Shown here in pieces: positions 1 through 6,731 of a stretch of 64,000 bases of DNA; positions within the stretch are counted from its first letter, which is position 1; every line of letters begins with the position of its first letter. The stretch spans positions 1 to 64,000 of the forward strand of contig NZ_FMYI01000002.1 in assembly GCF_900096905.1 (NCBI RefSeq), read 5' to 3'. The translations under genes and the position numbers were made by a program. This DNA is from Pelagirhabdus alkalitolerans. GTDB taxonomy: Bacteria > Bacillota > Bacilli > Bacillales > Amphibacillaceae. The notes below the pieces were generated by a model. The model was not told the DNA's origin and did no database searches. It saw only the letters and a program-made list of their open reading frames with translations.

Positions 1-134
1 GCTATGTTGAAGGCATTAACAACCAAACCAAGGTTATTAAGCGTAATGCCTTTGGTTTTGGCCGGTTTGATCGGTTTCGATTAAAAGTTTTATTGTATCA
101 TCAATATAAAGATGTGAAGATCCGAATTGCATAA
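1..134 (+). CDS. ISL3-family transposase, C-terminal fragment (cut by window edge)
   Basis: The reading frame that starts with the codon at 3-5 encodes about 43 residues ending KDVKIRIA and a TAA at 132-134. The segment containing EGINNQTKVIKRNAFGF is the signature C-terminal part of DDE transposases of the ISL3 family, which includes the catalytic Glu region (the E of EGINN). The 5' part is missing only because the window begins here, so nothing can be said about whether the element is intact or active. Confidence 0.8.
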   Translation, partial: YVEGINNQTKVIKRNAFGFGRFDRFRLKVLLYHQYKDVKIRIA

Positions 135-182
135 AAAAATAAGGAGTGAGCGTTAGCTCACCCCAACATTTGACTTAGAACC
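1..182 (+). mobile_element. Right end of an ISL3-family insertion sequence
   Basis: The window opens inside an insertion sequence. The transposase tail (stop codon at 132-134) is followed by a short hairpin (GTGAGCGTTAGCTCAC, 147-162) and a terminal sequence that, read on the minus strand from 182, begins GGTTCTAAGTCAAATGTTGG. A GG-T-CT start followed by an A-rich stretch and GGGG is typical of ISL3-family terminal inverted repeats, so base 182 is taken as the outer end. The left end and the target duplication partner lie outside the window, so the boundaries are unconfirmed. If an 8-bp duplication was made, bases 183-190 would be one copy. Confidence 0.75.
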
Positions 183-190
183 TGAATTCT

Positions 191-219
191 TTGACCAAGC
201 TATCCTAGCATTATATAAT
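191..219 (+). promoter_or_regulatory. Sigma-A promoter for the membrane-protein gene at 262
   Basis: A near-consensus promoter is visible: TTGACC at 191-196, a 17-bp spacer, and TATAAT at 214-219. It sits only 8 bp outside the insertion sequence end (182) and 42 bp before the start codon at 262. Spacing and both hexamers fit the vegetative sigma-A class. Confidence 0.8.
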
Positions 220-261
220 GGTCATATGGGTTCTAGCATCATGTTAGAGAGGAGAATGACC

Positions 262-705
262 ATGAATCCAGCACAATTTGAACAAATGCCATCGTTTATA
301 AAAAAAGAAATGGACGCGATCTCAGAAAAGATTCGACCTATTATGAAAAAGGTATCAACCTATTATATGTTTGGGTTTCCACTCATGATTGTAGGGATCA
401 TCAATTTAATTTCTCATTATGTTAGTAATGATTTTAATACAGGTGATTTAGTCGGCCCCGTTGTGTATGCACTCATTGCAGCCCTTGGCATTGCTTTGTT
501 TCAAGAATCTCGCTTATTGCGTAAGCAAATTCATCAAGTTGGAAAGACGTATATGGAAGAACGTATTAAAAAGAGCGATGTTATGAACGAAGCAGAAAAA
601 AATCGTTATATTGCAACGATTAGAAAAATGGTAAAACTTGATTTTCAACCGTTTATTCGTTTTTTAACAGAAGAAAATCAACGTTCTCACGATTATTTTA
701 AATAG
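262..705 (+). CDS. Membrane protein resembling YwnF (DUF5392)
   Basis: This 147-residue protein begins at ATG 262, chosen because GAGAGGAG (247-254) lies at proper distance; upstream in-frame ATGs have no ribosome site. It has a charged N-terminal helix, two hydrophobic segments (about residues 37-60 and 73-92) and a long charged helical C-terminus. The pattern of N-terminal amphipathic helix, two membrane helices and cytoplasmic tail recalls Bacillus YwnF/DUF5392 proteins, whose function is unknown. It is monocistronic, between its own promoter (191-219) and the terminator at 709-741. The family assignment is from memory and moderate. Confidence 0.6.
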   Translation: MNPAQFEQMPSFIKKEMDAISEKIRPIMKKVSTYYMFGFPLMIVGIINLISHYVSNDFNTGDLVGPVVYALIAALGIALFQESRLLRKQIHQVGKTYMEERIKKSDVMNEAEKNRYIATIRKMVKLDFQPFIRFLTEENQRSHDYFK

Positions 706-708
706 ACG

Positions 709-741
709 AAGAGAACAGATCGATTGATGGTCTGTTCTTTC
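709..741. terminator. Bidirectional terminator between the 262 gene and sda
   Basis: AGAGAACAGA (710-719) pairs with TCTGTTCTTT (731-740) around an 11-base loop, with T-rich sequence on the plus-strand side and A-rich sequence on the other. It lies exactly between two convergent genes, so it probably serves both. Confidence 0.7.
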
Positions 742-893
742 TATTTGTCGTCAACTAACTGTTCAGTATCATTTGAATCAAGGCCACGGCGCAAACGTTC
801 AGTTTCAAGTAGAGAAATAAAGTGATCATCTAGTTCGTGTTTAATCGCTTGGTCGATCGCTTCAGTTAACAAAGTATCGGACAAATGATGCAT
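741..893 (-). CDS. sda: Sporulation histidine-kinase inhibitor Sda
   Basis: A 50-codon gene reads from ATG at 893 to TAG at 741, with AAGGAAGTG as ribosome site 7 bases upstream. The product starts MHHLSDTLLTEAIDQAIKHE and continues DDHFISLLETERLRRGL, matching the helical-hairpin pattern of Bacillus Sda (LSDELL...A...LN.DFI.LIE.EI.RR.L). Sda binds the dimerisation/phosphotransfer domain of the sporulation kinases KinA and KinB and blocks the phosphorelay when replication is disturbed. The C-terminal dozen residues (SNDTEQLVDDK) extend slightly beyond the 46-residue B. subtilis form. Start, length and motif agree well; function is inferred from the family. Confidence 0.8.
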   Translation of the reverse strand: MHHLSDTLLTEAIDQAIKHELDDHFISLLETERLRRGLDSNDTEQLVDDK

Positions 894-1010
894 TTAATCA
901 CTTCCTTTTTAAGATAGTGGTTAATCACGATTATGTGTTGTGAAATGATGATAAATCCTTTATTATAGTGCATAGTTATAAAAATGAATCGTGAACATAG
1001 AGGTGACCTT

Positions 1011-1235
1011 ATGGAGTTAGTATCACAAGCATTACAAAACCCTTTGAATAATTTATTAGGTATATTTTTACTACTGACATTAATTATTGTAATCACAATA
1101 ACTGTGTCATTGTTGGCATTAAAATTAATACCGAATCAACTGTCTTGGCGATTAAAAAGTGCCATTACTGGATCTTTAACCTTTATTATTGCAATACTGT
1201 GGGTTGTATTTGTCGTGTTAGGACAATTTAATTAA
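1011..1235 (+). CDS. Small two-helix membrane protein, unknown function
   Basis: The ATG at 1011 follows AGAGGTGAC and gives a 74-residue protein. It has a long hydrophobic segment at about residues 16-42 and a second at about 53-72, separated by the basic stretch around SWRLK. I do not recognise the family. It stands alone, divergent from sda and about 100 bp before the moxR operon; no convincing terminator separates it from that operon, so read-through is possible. It could be a small holin-like or regulatory membrane peptide, but nothing in the sequence decides this. Confidence 0.55.
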   Translation: MELVSQALQNPLNNLLGIFLLLTLIIVITITVSLLALKLIPNQLSWRLKSAITGSLTFIIAILWVVFVVLGQFN

Positions 1236-1332
1236 CAATTCCTTACTATAATCCCCGGTATTTGGATTTTTAAACTGCTTTTTTAAAATTAATAAAAATG
1301 TAAGCGCACACAAAAAGAGGAGGAAGATAGAT

Positions 1333-2298
1333 ATGCAACTGGAAGACATTGCCCCAAAGTTAAATCAGATTAAAGAAAATATTCAGAAGGTGATTGTCGG
1401 TAAGTCTGAAGAGATCGATTATCTTTTAGTCGCGCTTTTAGCATCAAGACATGTTCTTTTAGAAGATGTACCAGGTACCGGTAAAACGTTATTGGCTAAG
1501 TCGCTGGCTGCTTCAATTAATTGTGAGTTTAATCGTGTTCAATTCACACCGGATTTGTTGCCGAGTGATGTAACAGGTGTAAATATTTATAGACAGCAAA
1601 CAGGACAGTTTGAGTTTAATAGAGGGCCTATTTTCACTCATGTTTTATTAGCAGATGAAATCAATCGAGCTACTCCTAGAACGCAAGCAAGTTTGCTTGA
1701 AAGCATGGAAGAAAAACAGGTAACGGTAGATGGAAATACAATTTCCTTAGAACAACCATTTTTAGTTATTGCCACACAAAACCCAATTGAAAGTCAAGGG
1801 ACGTTTCCGCTTCCCGAAGCACAATTAGACCGGTTCTTCATTAAAATTCATTTAGGTTACCCTAATCGAGAAGAAGGTATTGAGATTCTAAAACGATTTA
1901 AAGAAGCGCAACCTCTTGACAAGTTGGAATCTGTGATCAATCGAGATGAATTAATTGAAGCACAAAACCTTTTCACACAAGTTGAAGTGAGTGAAGCCAT
2001 CTATACATATATGATCGAGCTGACAGAGAAGACGAGAGAACATGAAGAAATCGTGATGGGATTAAGTCCTCGTGGTACACAAGCTCTGCTCCGTTCTGTT
2101 CAAGCCTTAGCATCAATTAAGGGGAGAAGTTATGTCATTCCTGACGATGTAAAAGAGATGTTTTCTCCTATTGTGGCTCATCGTCTTGTTTTTTCACCGA
2201 TGGTTAATCGTTCAAAAGAATCACAACAAGATGTCTTAAAATCTTTGATTGAGAGTGTTACTGTTCCAACTGAATCCAATCGGGTGAGCGATTCATGA
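1333..2298 (+). CDS. MoxR-family AAA+ ATPase (YeaC-like)
   Basis: This 321-residue ATPase has the MoxR core: Walker A PGTGKT (residues 47-52), Walker B LLADE (105-109) followed by INRATPRTQ, and the sensor motif ATQNP. The C-terminal lid carries GLSPRGTQALLR. MoxR ATPases act as chaperones that insert cofactors or remodel partner proteins, usually with DUF58/VWA proteins encoded beside them, and that arrangement is present here: the downstream DUF58 gene overlaps by 4 bases. The start ATG at 1333 has GAGGAGGAAG just upstream. Corresponds to B. subtilis yeaC; the substrate is unknown. Confidence 0.9.
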   Translation: MQLEDIAPKLNQIKENIQKVIVGKSEEIDYLLVALLASRHVLLEDVPGTGKTLLAKSLAASINCEFNRVQFTPDLLPSDVTGVNIYRQQTGQFEFNRGPIFTHVLLADEINRATPRTQASLLESMEEKQVTVDGNTISLEQPFLVIATQNPIESQGTFPLPEAQLDRFFIKIHLGYPNREEGIEILKRFKEAQPLDKLESVINRDELIEAQNLFTQVEVSEAIYTYMIELTEKTREHEEIVMGLSPRGTQALLRSVQALASIKGRSYVIPDDVKEMFSPIVAHRLVFSPMVNRSKESQQDVLKSLIESVTVPTESNRVSDS

Positions 2299-3389
2299 AT
2301 ATCGCTTGGTTTATAGTTATTTTGATCCTGTTTATTTATGCAGAGAGCATGATCTATAGTAAATGGGGATTAAATCGATTAATATATTCGAGACGATTTA
2401 ATACCAAACGAACATTTCCCAATCAAAAAGTAGAAATGATTGATGAGATTACAAACCATAAGCTATTACCCATTCCGTGGGTGCGCCTGGAATCTAAAAT
2501 TGATCCATCATTGCAAATAGAGGGAGATTATAAACAAGAATCAGAGTCTTTTCACCGCACATTGTTCAGTCTATTACCTTATCAAAAAATTACGCGTCGC
2601 CATCAATTAACGTGCACCAAACGCGGTGTGTATCATTTAGATACAGTCGCACTAACGCTAGGAGATATGTTTGGTGTTGTCGATAAATATAGATCGGTTG
2701 AAACAAATGCGACGTTAAAAGTGTACCCACAATTATTATCTTATCAAGATCTAACACTACCTGCGCAACAATTTATTGGTGAGCAATCGGTCAAGCGTTG
2801 GATTATTGATGATCCTTTTTTGAAAGTCGGAACAAGAGATTATCAAACGACAGATCCTGCTGATCGAATTAACTGGAAAGCGTCTGCTCGAGCACCTAAA
2901 ATTCAAGTGAATCAACATGACCATACAGCTGATCGGGACATTGTGTTATTGATGAATGCGGATCAAACAGAAGATATTTGGCTTCCGATTGATGATGTCG
3001 ATGTTTTTGAAAGGTTAATTCAAACAACGGCAACGATTGCTCATTACTTATCGTCTAATGGAGAAGGATTTGGATTTGGGACCAATGCTATCAAACGAAA
3101 AGAATCCCATCTCAATCAAAAATCATTTGTCACGTTACCTGCAGATAACGGGGATGCTCACTTTTATCAATTCCTAGATACGACAGCTGAACTGATTGCA
3201 AAAAGAAGTCGAAATTTTCATTATTTGCTTGACCATTATTTAGAAGAAGTCCTAGACACAACCGACTTTTTAATCATTACGCCGATCCAAACCCCCGCTA
3301 TGGATGAACGCATTGATCAGTTAAGAAGTAAAGGACACCGCGTTGATCTATTATTTGTTTACGGGGATCGAAAGGAGCATGCATCATGA
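2295..3389 (+). CDS. DUF58-domain membrane-anchored protein (YeaD-like)
   Basis: The 364-residue product begins with one hydrophobic anchor (about residues 3-20) and contains the DUF58 signature in its middle: GTRDYQTTDPADRINWKASA, in which the D-x-x-R-x-I-x-W-K-x-S/T-A core is intact. DUF58 proteins are the usual partners of MoxR ATPases and often carry a VWA-like fold. It overlaps the moxR stop by 4 bases (ATGA) and its own end overlaps the next gene by 4 bases, so the three are translationally coupled. Corresponds to B. subtilis yeaD; the exact role is not known. Confidence 0.88.
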   Translation: MNIAWFIVILILFIYAESMIYSKWGLNRLIYSRRFNTKRTFPNQKVEMIDEITNHKLLPIPWVRLESKIDPSLQIEGDYKQESESFHRTLFSLLPYQKITRRHQLTCTKRGVYHLDTVALTLGDMFGVVDKYRSVETNATLKVYPQLLSYQDLTLPAQQFIGEQSVKRWIIDDPFLKVGTRDYQTTDPADRINWKASARAPKIQVNQHDHTADRDIVLLMNADQTEDIWLPIDDVDVFERLIQTTATIAHYLSSNGEGFGFGTNAIKRKESHLNQKSFVTLPADNGDAHFYQFLDTTAELIAKRSRNFHYLLDHYLEEVLDTTDFLIITPIQTPAMDERIDQLRSKGHRVDLLFVYGDRKEHAS

Positions 3390-4663
3390 TGATAAAATCA
3401 ATGGCTTTTTCGATTTTAGAAAGTTTGATGTTGCTTCCAGTCGTAATCTGGATTTACACCCTTTTACCTACAGATCAATTCTTAGCTGAGTCGCTGCTTA
3501 TAACTTTCGGTAGTTATGTATTAGGTGTGTTTCTAGGTTGGTTTATACAAAAATGGTTCTTGCGAATATTGTTCACACTTATCGTTATGTTTGGTCTATC
3601 TATTTACATGTTTGATTCGTTTGGGATTGAATCCATGATAATAGGCATCGTTATGTTTTCATTTATAATTCGTGCTACTGTCTACGCGAACGAGAACGCT
3701 AGATACACATTACCTGTTATGCTAATTTGGGCTATAGGCCTTCCAAGTTATTTTTTAAGCTATTTTTTCTATATGGACAGTGCTTATCAATCTGTGCAAA
3801 ACGTTTTAAATGTTAGTGCGATCGTACTCGTTTTTTTCTTGCTATTTCTAACGAATGCAGATCATTTAAAGCAAGCAACGTTAGCGAAAGAACAATCACA
3901 AACGGTTGATCAATCCATAAAACGTCACAATAAATTTTACATTATCTTGACCTTTATTGTTGTTTTGTTGATCACACGTTTTAATTTCGTTTCAGCAATT
4001 ATAGTGGGAGCTCTAAGAGGCGTTTTTAATCTGTTGAGCTTGATTTCACCAACAGGTGATGATGAAGGTGTTGGTGAAATGCCCGCACAACCAGAACTAG
4101 AATTGGGTGAAGCACAGGAACCTTCAATGTTTGCATCGTTTATCGATAGCTTATTGCGTATAGTAGTGGGGATTGCGATTGTACTTTTCGTCCTATTCCT
4201 TGTTTATCTGTTTATTAAAAAGGCACCAAGACTATCGAGACGACTTTTTAATTTCGTGAACTATTGGATAAAGCGTCTATTACGTATAAAAGACGGTGAA
4301 AGCTTCCAAGAGACAGAAGGTTATCGAGATGAAATTGAATCGGTCTTTAATTTAGAAGAGTCGATTAAATCCACTAAAGAAAAACTCAAAAAGCGCTTCA
4401 GCCGACAAGTGAAGTGGCATGATTTATCAAATCGCCAAAAGGTACGTCGATTATTTATCGAGTATAAAGGAAAAGCAGGAAAACAAGGACAGACGTATCA
4501 TAATCATGAGACAGCTAATGAATATCTCTTGAGGACTAAGGGCCTTGTTTTAACGGGGGATTTCACCTCAGAACTTCTCAGGCTGTATAATCAAGCTCGC
4601 TATTCAAGTCATGATGTAGAATCTGTTGAAGCGATTTACAACCAATTAAAGCAACTTGATTGA
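3386..4663 (+). CDS. Polytopic membrane protein with C-terminal DUF4129-like region
   Basis: The protein has 425 residues. It shows five or six N-terminal membrane segments, a further helix near residues 188-212, a short linker, another helix at about 250-272, and a cytoplasmic tail ending in a DUF4129-like motif (HETANEYL...LYNQARYSSHDV). In B. subtilis and many relatives the third gene of this operon (yebA) is about 730 residues and carries an extracellular transglutaminase-like domain between the membrane blocks. Here that domain is absent and only about 45 residues separate the last two helices. It is the last gene of the MoxR operon and is followed by a regulated promoter. Confidence 0.75.
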   Translation: MMIKSMAFSILESLMLLPVVIWIYTLLPTDQFLAESLLITFGSYVLGVFLGWFIQKWFLRILFTLIVMFGLSIYMFDSFGIESMIIGIVMFSFIIRATVYANENARYTLPVMLIWAIGLPSYFLSYFFYMDSAYQSVQNVLNVSAIVLVFFLLFLTNADHLKQATLAKEQSQTVDQSIKRHNKFYIILTFIVVLLITRFNFVSAIIVGALRGVFNLLSLISPTGDDEGVGEMPAQPELELGEAQEPSMFASFIDSLLRIVVGIAIVLFVLFLVYLFIKKAPRLSRRLFNFVNYWIKRLLRIKDGESFQETEGYRDEIESVFNLEESIKSTKEKLKKRFSRQVKWHDLSNRQKVRRLFIEYKGKAGKQGQTYHNHETANEYLLRTKGLVLTGDFTSELLRLYNQARYSSHDVESVEAIYNQLKQLD

Positions 4664-4710
4664 CGAAGAGGCGAGAAAAACTTTATAATTATTTTGAATT
4701 CAAAATAATT
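4660..4710 (+). promoter_or_regulatory. Promoter with a perfect 24-bp palindromic operator, MhqR-like
   Basis: TTGACG (4660-4665), an 18-bp spacer and TATAAT (4684-4689) form a sigma-A promoter. Overlapping the -10 and covering the start point is a perfect 24-bp palindrome (4687-4710) centred on GAATTC with TTATTTT/AAAATAA arms. MhqR-type MarR regulators of B. subtilis, which control mhqD, bind inverted repeats also centred on GAATTC. The downstream gene is an mhqD homologue, so repression by an MhqR-like protein is a reasonable inference; no mhqR gene is in the window. Confidence 0.7.
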
Positions 4711-4724
4711 GAAAGGTTGATTTT

Positions 4725-5333
4725 ATGAAACATATATTTAAAGAAGGTTTGCCCAATCATCCGACACTTCTTTTGTTACATGGAACAGGAGGATCGGAAA
4801 ATGATCTACTTCCGATTGCTGAGATGATCGATCCTGATGCAAATGTATTAAGCGTACGCGGTAACATTAATGAAAATGGCTTATCTCGATTCTTTAAACG
4901 ATTAAGAGAAGGTGTCTTTGATGAAGAAGACTTGGTTAAACAAACAGACAGCCTGAATGATTTTCTAGATCAAGCGAGTCAAGACTATCAATTTGACCGT
5001 GAGCAAGTTGTCGCCATCGGTTATTCGAATGGTGCTAATATAGCGGGAAGTTTATTGTTTCATTATGAGAAACCACTAAAAGGGGCAATCCTTCATCATC
5101 CCATGGTACCAAGACGAGGTTTAACGTTACCTGATCAAAATCAATTGCCTGTTTTTATTGGTGCAGGTACGAATGATCCATTATGTCCAGTAGATGAAAC
5201 AAAAGAGCTTGATGAGTTACTCTCAAATGCAAATGCAAAAGTGAAGGTCGAATGGGTGGACCAAGGACACCAACTATCTCGTCAAGAAGTACAATCAGCA
5301 AAACAGTGGTATGAAGAAAATTTACTGAACTAA
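4725..5333 (+). CDS. mhqD: Alpha/beta hydrolase of the phospholipase/carboxylesterase family (MhqD-like)
   Basis: The 202-residue enzyme has the full catalytic triad of this esterase family: nucleophile Ser101 in GYSNG, Asp151 in GTNDPLCP and His182 in DQGHQLS, with the oxyanion loop LLLLHGTGG at residues 16-23. Close similarity in the N-terminal region and the ILHHPMVPRRG block points to MhqD (YodD), a hydrolase induced by hydroquinones, quinones and catechol in B. subtilis. It forms its own transcription unit between the palindromic promoter at 4660-4710 and the terminator at 5330-5359. The physiological substrate is not known. Confidence 0.82.
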   Translation: MKHIFKEGLPNHPTLLLLHGTGGSENDLLPIAEMIDPDANVLSVRGNINENGLSRFFKRLREGVFDEEDLVKQTDSLNDFLDQASQDYQFDREQVVAIGYSNGANIAGSLLFHYEKPLKGAILHHPMVPRRGLTLPDQNQLPVFIGAGTNDPLCPVDETKELDELLSNANAKVKVEWVDQGHQLSRQEVQSAKQWYEENLLN

Positions 5334-5359
5334 GTAGTCAATGACTACTTAGTTTTTTT
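5330..5359 (+). terminator. Terminator after the MhqD-like gene
   Basis: CTAAGTAGTCA (5330-5340) and TGACTACTTAG (5342-5352) form an 11-bp inverted repeat followed by a run of T. The left arm begins inside the stop codon region of the hydrolase gene. Confidence 0.85.
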
Positions 5360-5380
5360 ATATTTTTTTACAAATAGGTC

Positions 5381-5439
5381 TTTACACCAATGATTTTTCA
5401 TAGTAGTATACAAACTGTATTAAAAGTACTAATACAGTT
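5381..5439 (+). promoter_or_regulatory. Promoter and operator of the GntR-ABC operon
   Basis: TTTACA (5381-5386), a 17-bp spacer and TAGTAT (5404-5409) form the promoter. Immediately downstream lies a perfect inverted repeat, AACTGTATTA (5413-5422) and TAATACAGTT (5430-5439), separated by 7 bp. Its position over the start point and its long arms fit an operator for the autoregulatory GntR repressor encoded next. Confidence 0.78.
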
Positions 5440-5460
5440 AATACGGAAAGGTCGTAAACT

Positions 5461-5835
5461 ATGTTTGAATTAGACTCGCGTAGCAGAGATCCAATTTATC
5501 AACAGTTAATTGATCAATTTAAGACATTGATTATTAAGGGTGTTATCGCTCCACACGAAAAACTCCCATCTGTTAGAAATCTTGCACAAGAAATGAGTAT
5601 TAATCCTAATACGATACAAAAAGCATATAGAGAGTTGGAAAGACAAGGGTTTATTTATTCAATTAAAGCAAAGGGAAGTTTTGCTTCTGAAGCAACTGAT
5701 CATGAAAAATCTGCCTTGTATTCGGAAATAGAACAGAAACTAATGGAATTAATAGAGGAAGCGATCTATTTAGGCGTTTCAAGACAAAAATTACACGATC
5801 TTATTGATGCTTCTGGTCAGGAGGAGAAGGAATGA
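5461..5835 (+). CDS. GntR-family transcriptional regulator, YtrA subfamily
   Basis: At 124 residues this is the short YtrA type of GntR regulator: a winged-helix domain (residues 8-75, including PSVRNLAQEMSINPNTIQKA as recognition region) and only a short C-terminal helical dimerisation tail. Such proteins repress the ABC transporter operon they belong to. The gene overlaps the ATPase gene by 4 bases and is preceded by a promoter and a perfect inverted repeat, consistent with autorepression. The inducing signal cannot be read from the sequence; B. subtilis YtrA responds to some cell-wall antibiotics. Confidence 0.9.
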   Translation: MFELDSRSRDPIYQQLIDQFKTLIIKGVIAPHEKLPSVRNLAQEMSINPNTIQKAYRELERQGFIYSIKAKGSFASEATDHEKSALYSEIEQKLMELIEEAIYLGVSRQKLHDLIDASGQEEKE

Positions 5836-6731
5836 TAGAAATAAATCAGTTAAACAAAAAATACGAACGCACGGAGGTTCTTAATGATATTGATTTATCT
5901 GTATCAGAAGGTGCTATTTATGGATTGTTAGGCTCAAACGGAGCAGGTAAAACAACGCTTTTAAAAATAATTTCTGGATTACTAAAGCAAAATAATGGAT
6001 CGGTTAAGATTGATAACTCTGATGTATTTGAACAACCAAATATAAAAGAGGAGTTACAATTCATACCGGATACCCCGTTCTTTTTTCCGCATTATACGAT
6101 TCAACAAATGGGTGACTTTTATCAATCTTGTTATTCTAATTGGAATCAGGATCGGTTTTACCAACTTGAAAAAATTTTTAAAATTGATCGAAAGGAAAAG
6201 ATACATACACTCTCTAAAGGGATGCAAAGACAGGTATCTTTTTGGTTAGCATTAAGTGCTATGCCAAGTTATCTAATTTTAGATGAACCATTTGATGGCC
6301 TAGATGCTGTGATCCGAAAAAAGATTAAACAATTGCTTATTGCTGATGTGGCGGAAAGAAACATGACGATTATGATATCTTCTCATAATTTAAAAGAAGT
6401 TGAAGATATTTGTGATCAAATCGGTATTATTCATCAAGGTGAGTTAATTATTGAAAAAAGTTTAGATGATTTAAAATCCGATGTACACAAAATACAAGTG
6501 GCATTCTCAAAAGAAATTGACAGTTCATTTTTAGATGAATTCACGTGTCTTCATAAAGAAAAAAGAGGTAGTATCCATCTTTATATTATTAAGGGTCAGA
6601 CATTTGAGATCGATCAGTATATTAACAAGTATCAACCAATTGTCTATGATCGGTTACCGTTAACACTTGAAGAAGTGTTTGTGTATGAAATGGAGGGTGT
6701 GGGTTATGCAATCGAAAACATATTGGTTTAA
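5832..6731 (+). CDS. ABC transporter ATP-binding protein (YtrB-like)
   Basis: This 299-residue nucleotide-binding subunit has Walker A GSNGAGKTT (about residues 34-42), a slightly altered signature LSKGMQRQV in place of LSGGQ, Walker B YLILDEPFDGLD and the H-loop SSHNLKEVE. The last 90 residues form a C-terminal accessory region typical of export-type subunits. It is coupled to the GntR gene (4-base overlap), and its end overlaps the permease start by 26 bases. The layout GntR-ATPase-permease suggests a two-component exporter or signalling ABC system. Confidence 0.9.
   Translation: MIEINQLNKKYERTEVLNDIDLSVSEGAIYGLLGSNGAGKTTLLKIISGLLKQNNGSVKIDNSDVFEQPNIKEELQFIPDTPFFFPHYTIQQMGDFYQSCYSNWNQDRFYQLEKIFKIDRKEKIHTLSKGMQRQVSFWLALSAMPSYLILDEPFDGLDAVIRKKIKQLLIADVAERNMTIMISSHNLKEVEDICDQIGIIHQGELIIEKSLDDLKSDVHKIQVAFSKEIDSSFLDEFTCLHKEKRGSIHLYIIKGQTFEIDQYINKYQPIVYDRLPLTLEEVFVYEMEGVGYAIENILV

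Noticed and set aside
916..954. Two DnaA-box-like sequences (916-924 and 946-954) upstream of sda
   Set aside because: Each differs from TTATCCACA by two bases, which is expected by chance in AT-rich DNA. DnaA control of sda is known in B. subtilis, but these matches are too weak to annotate.
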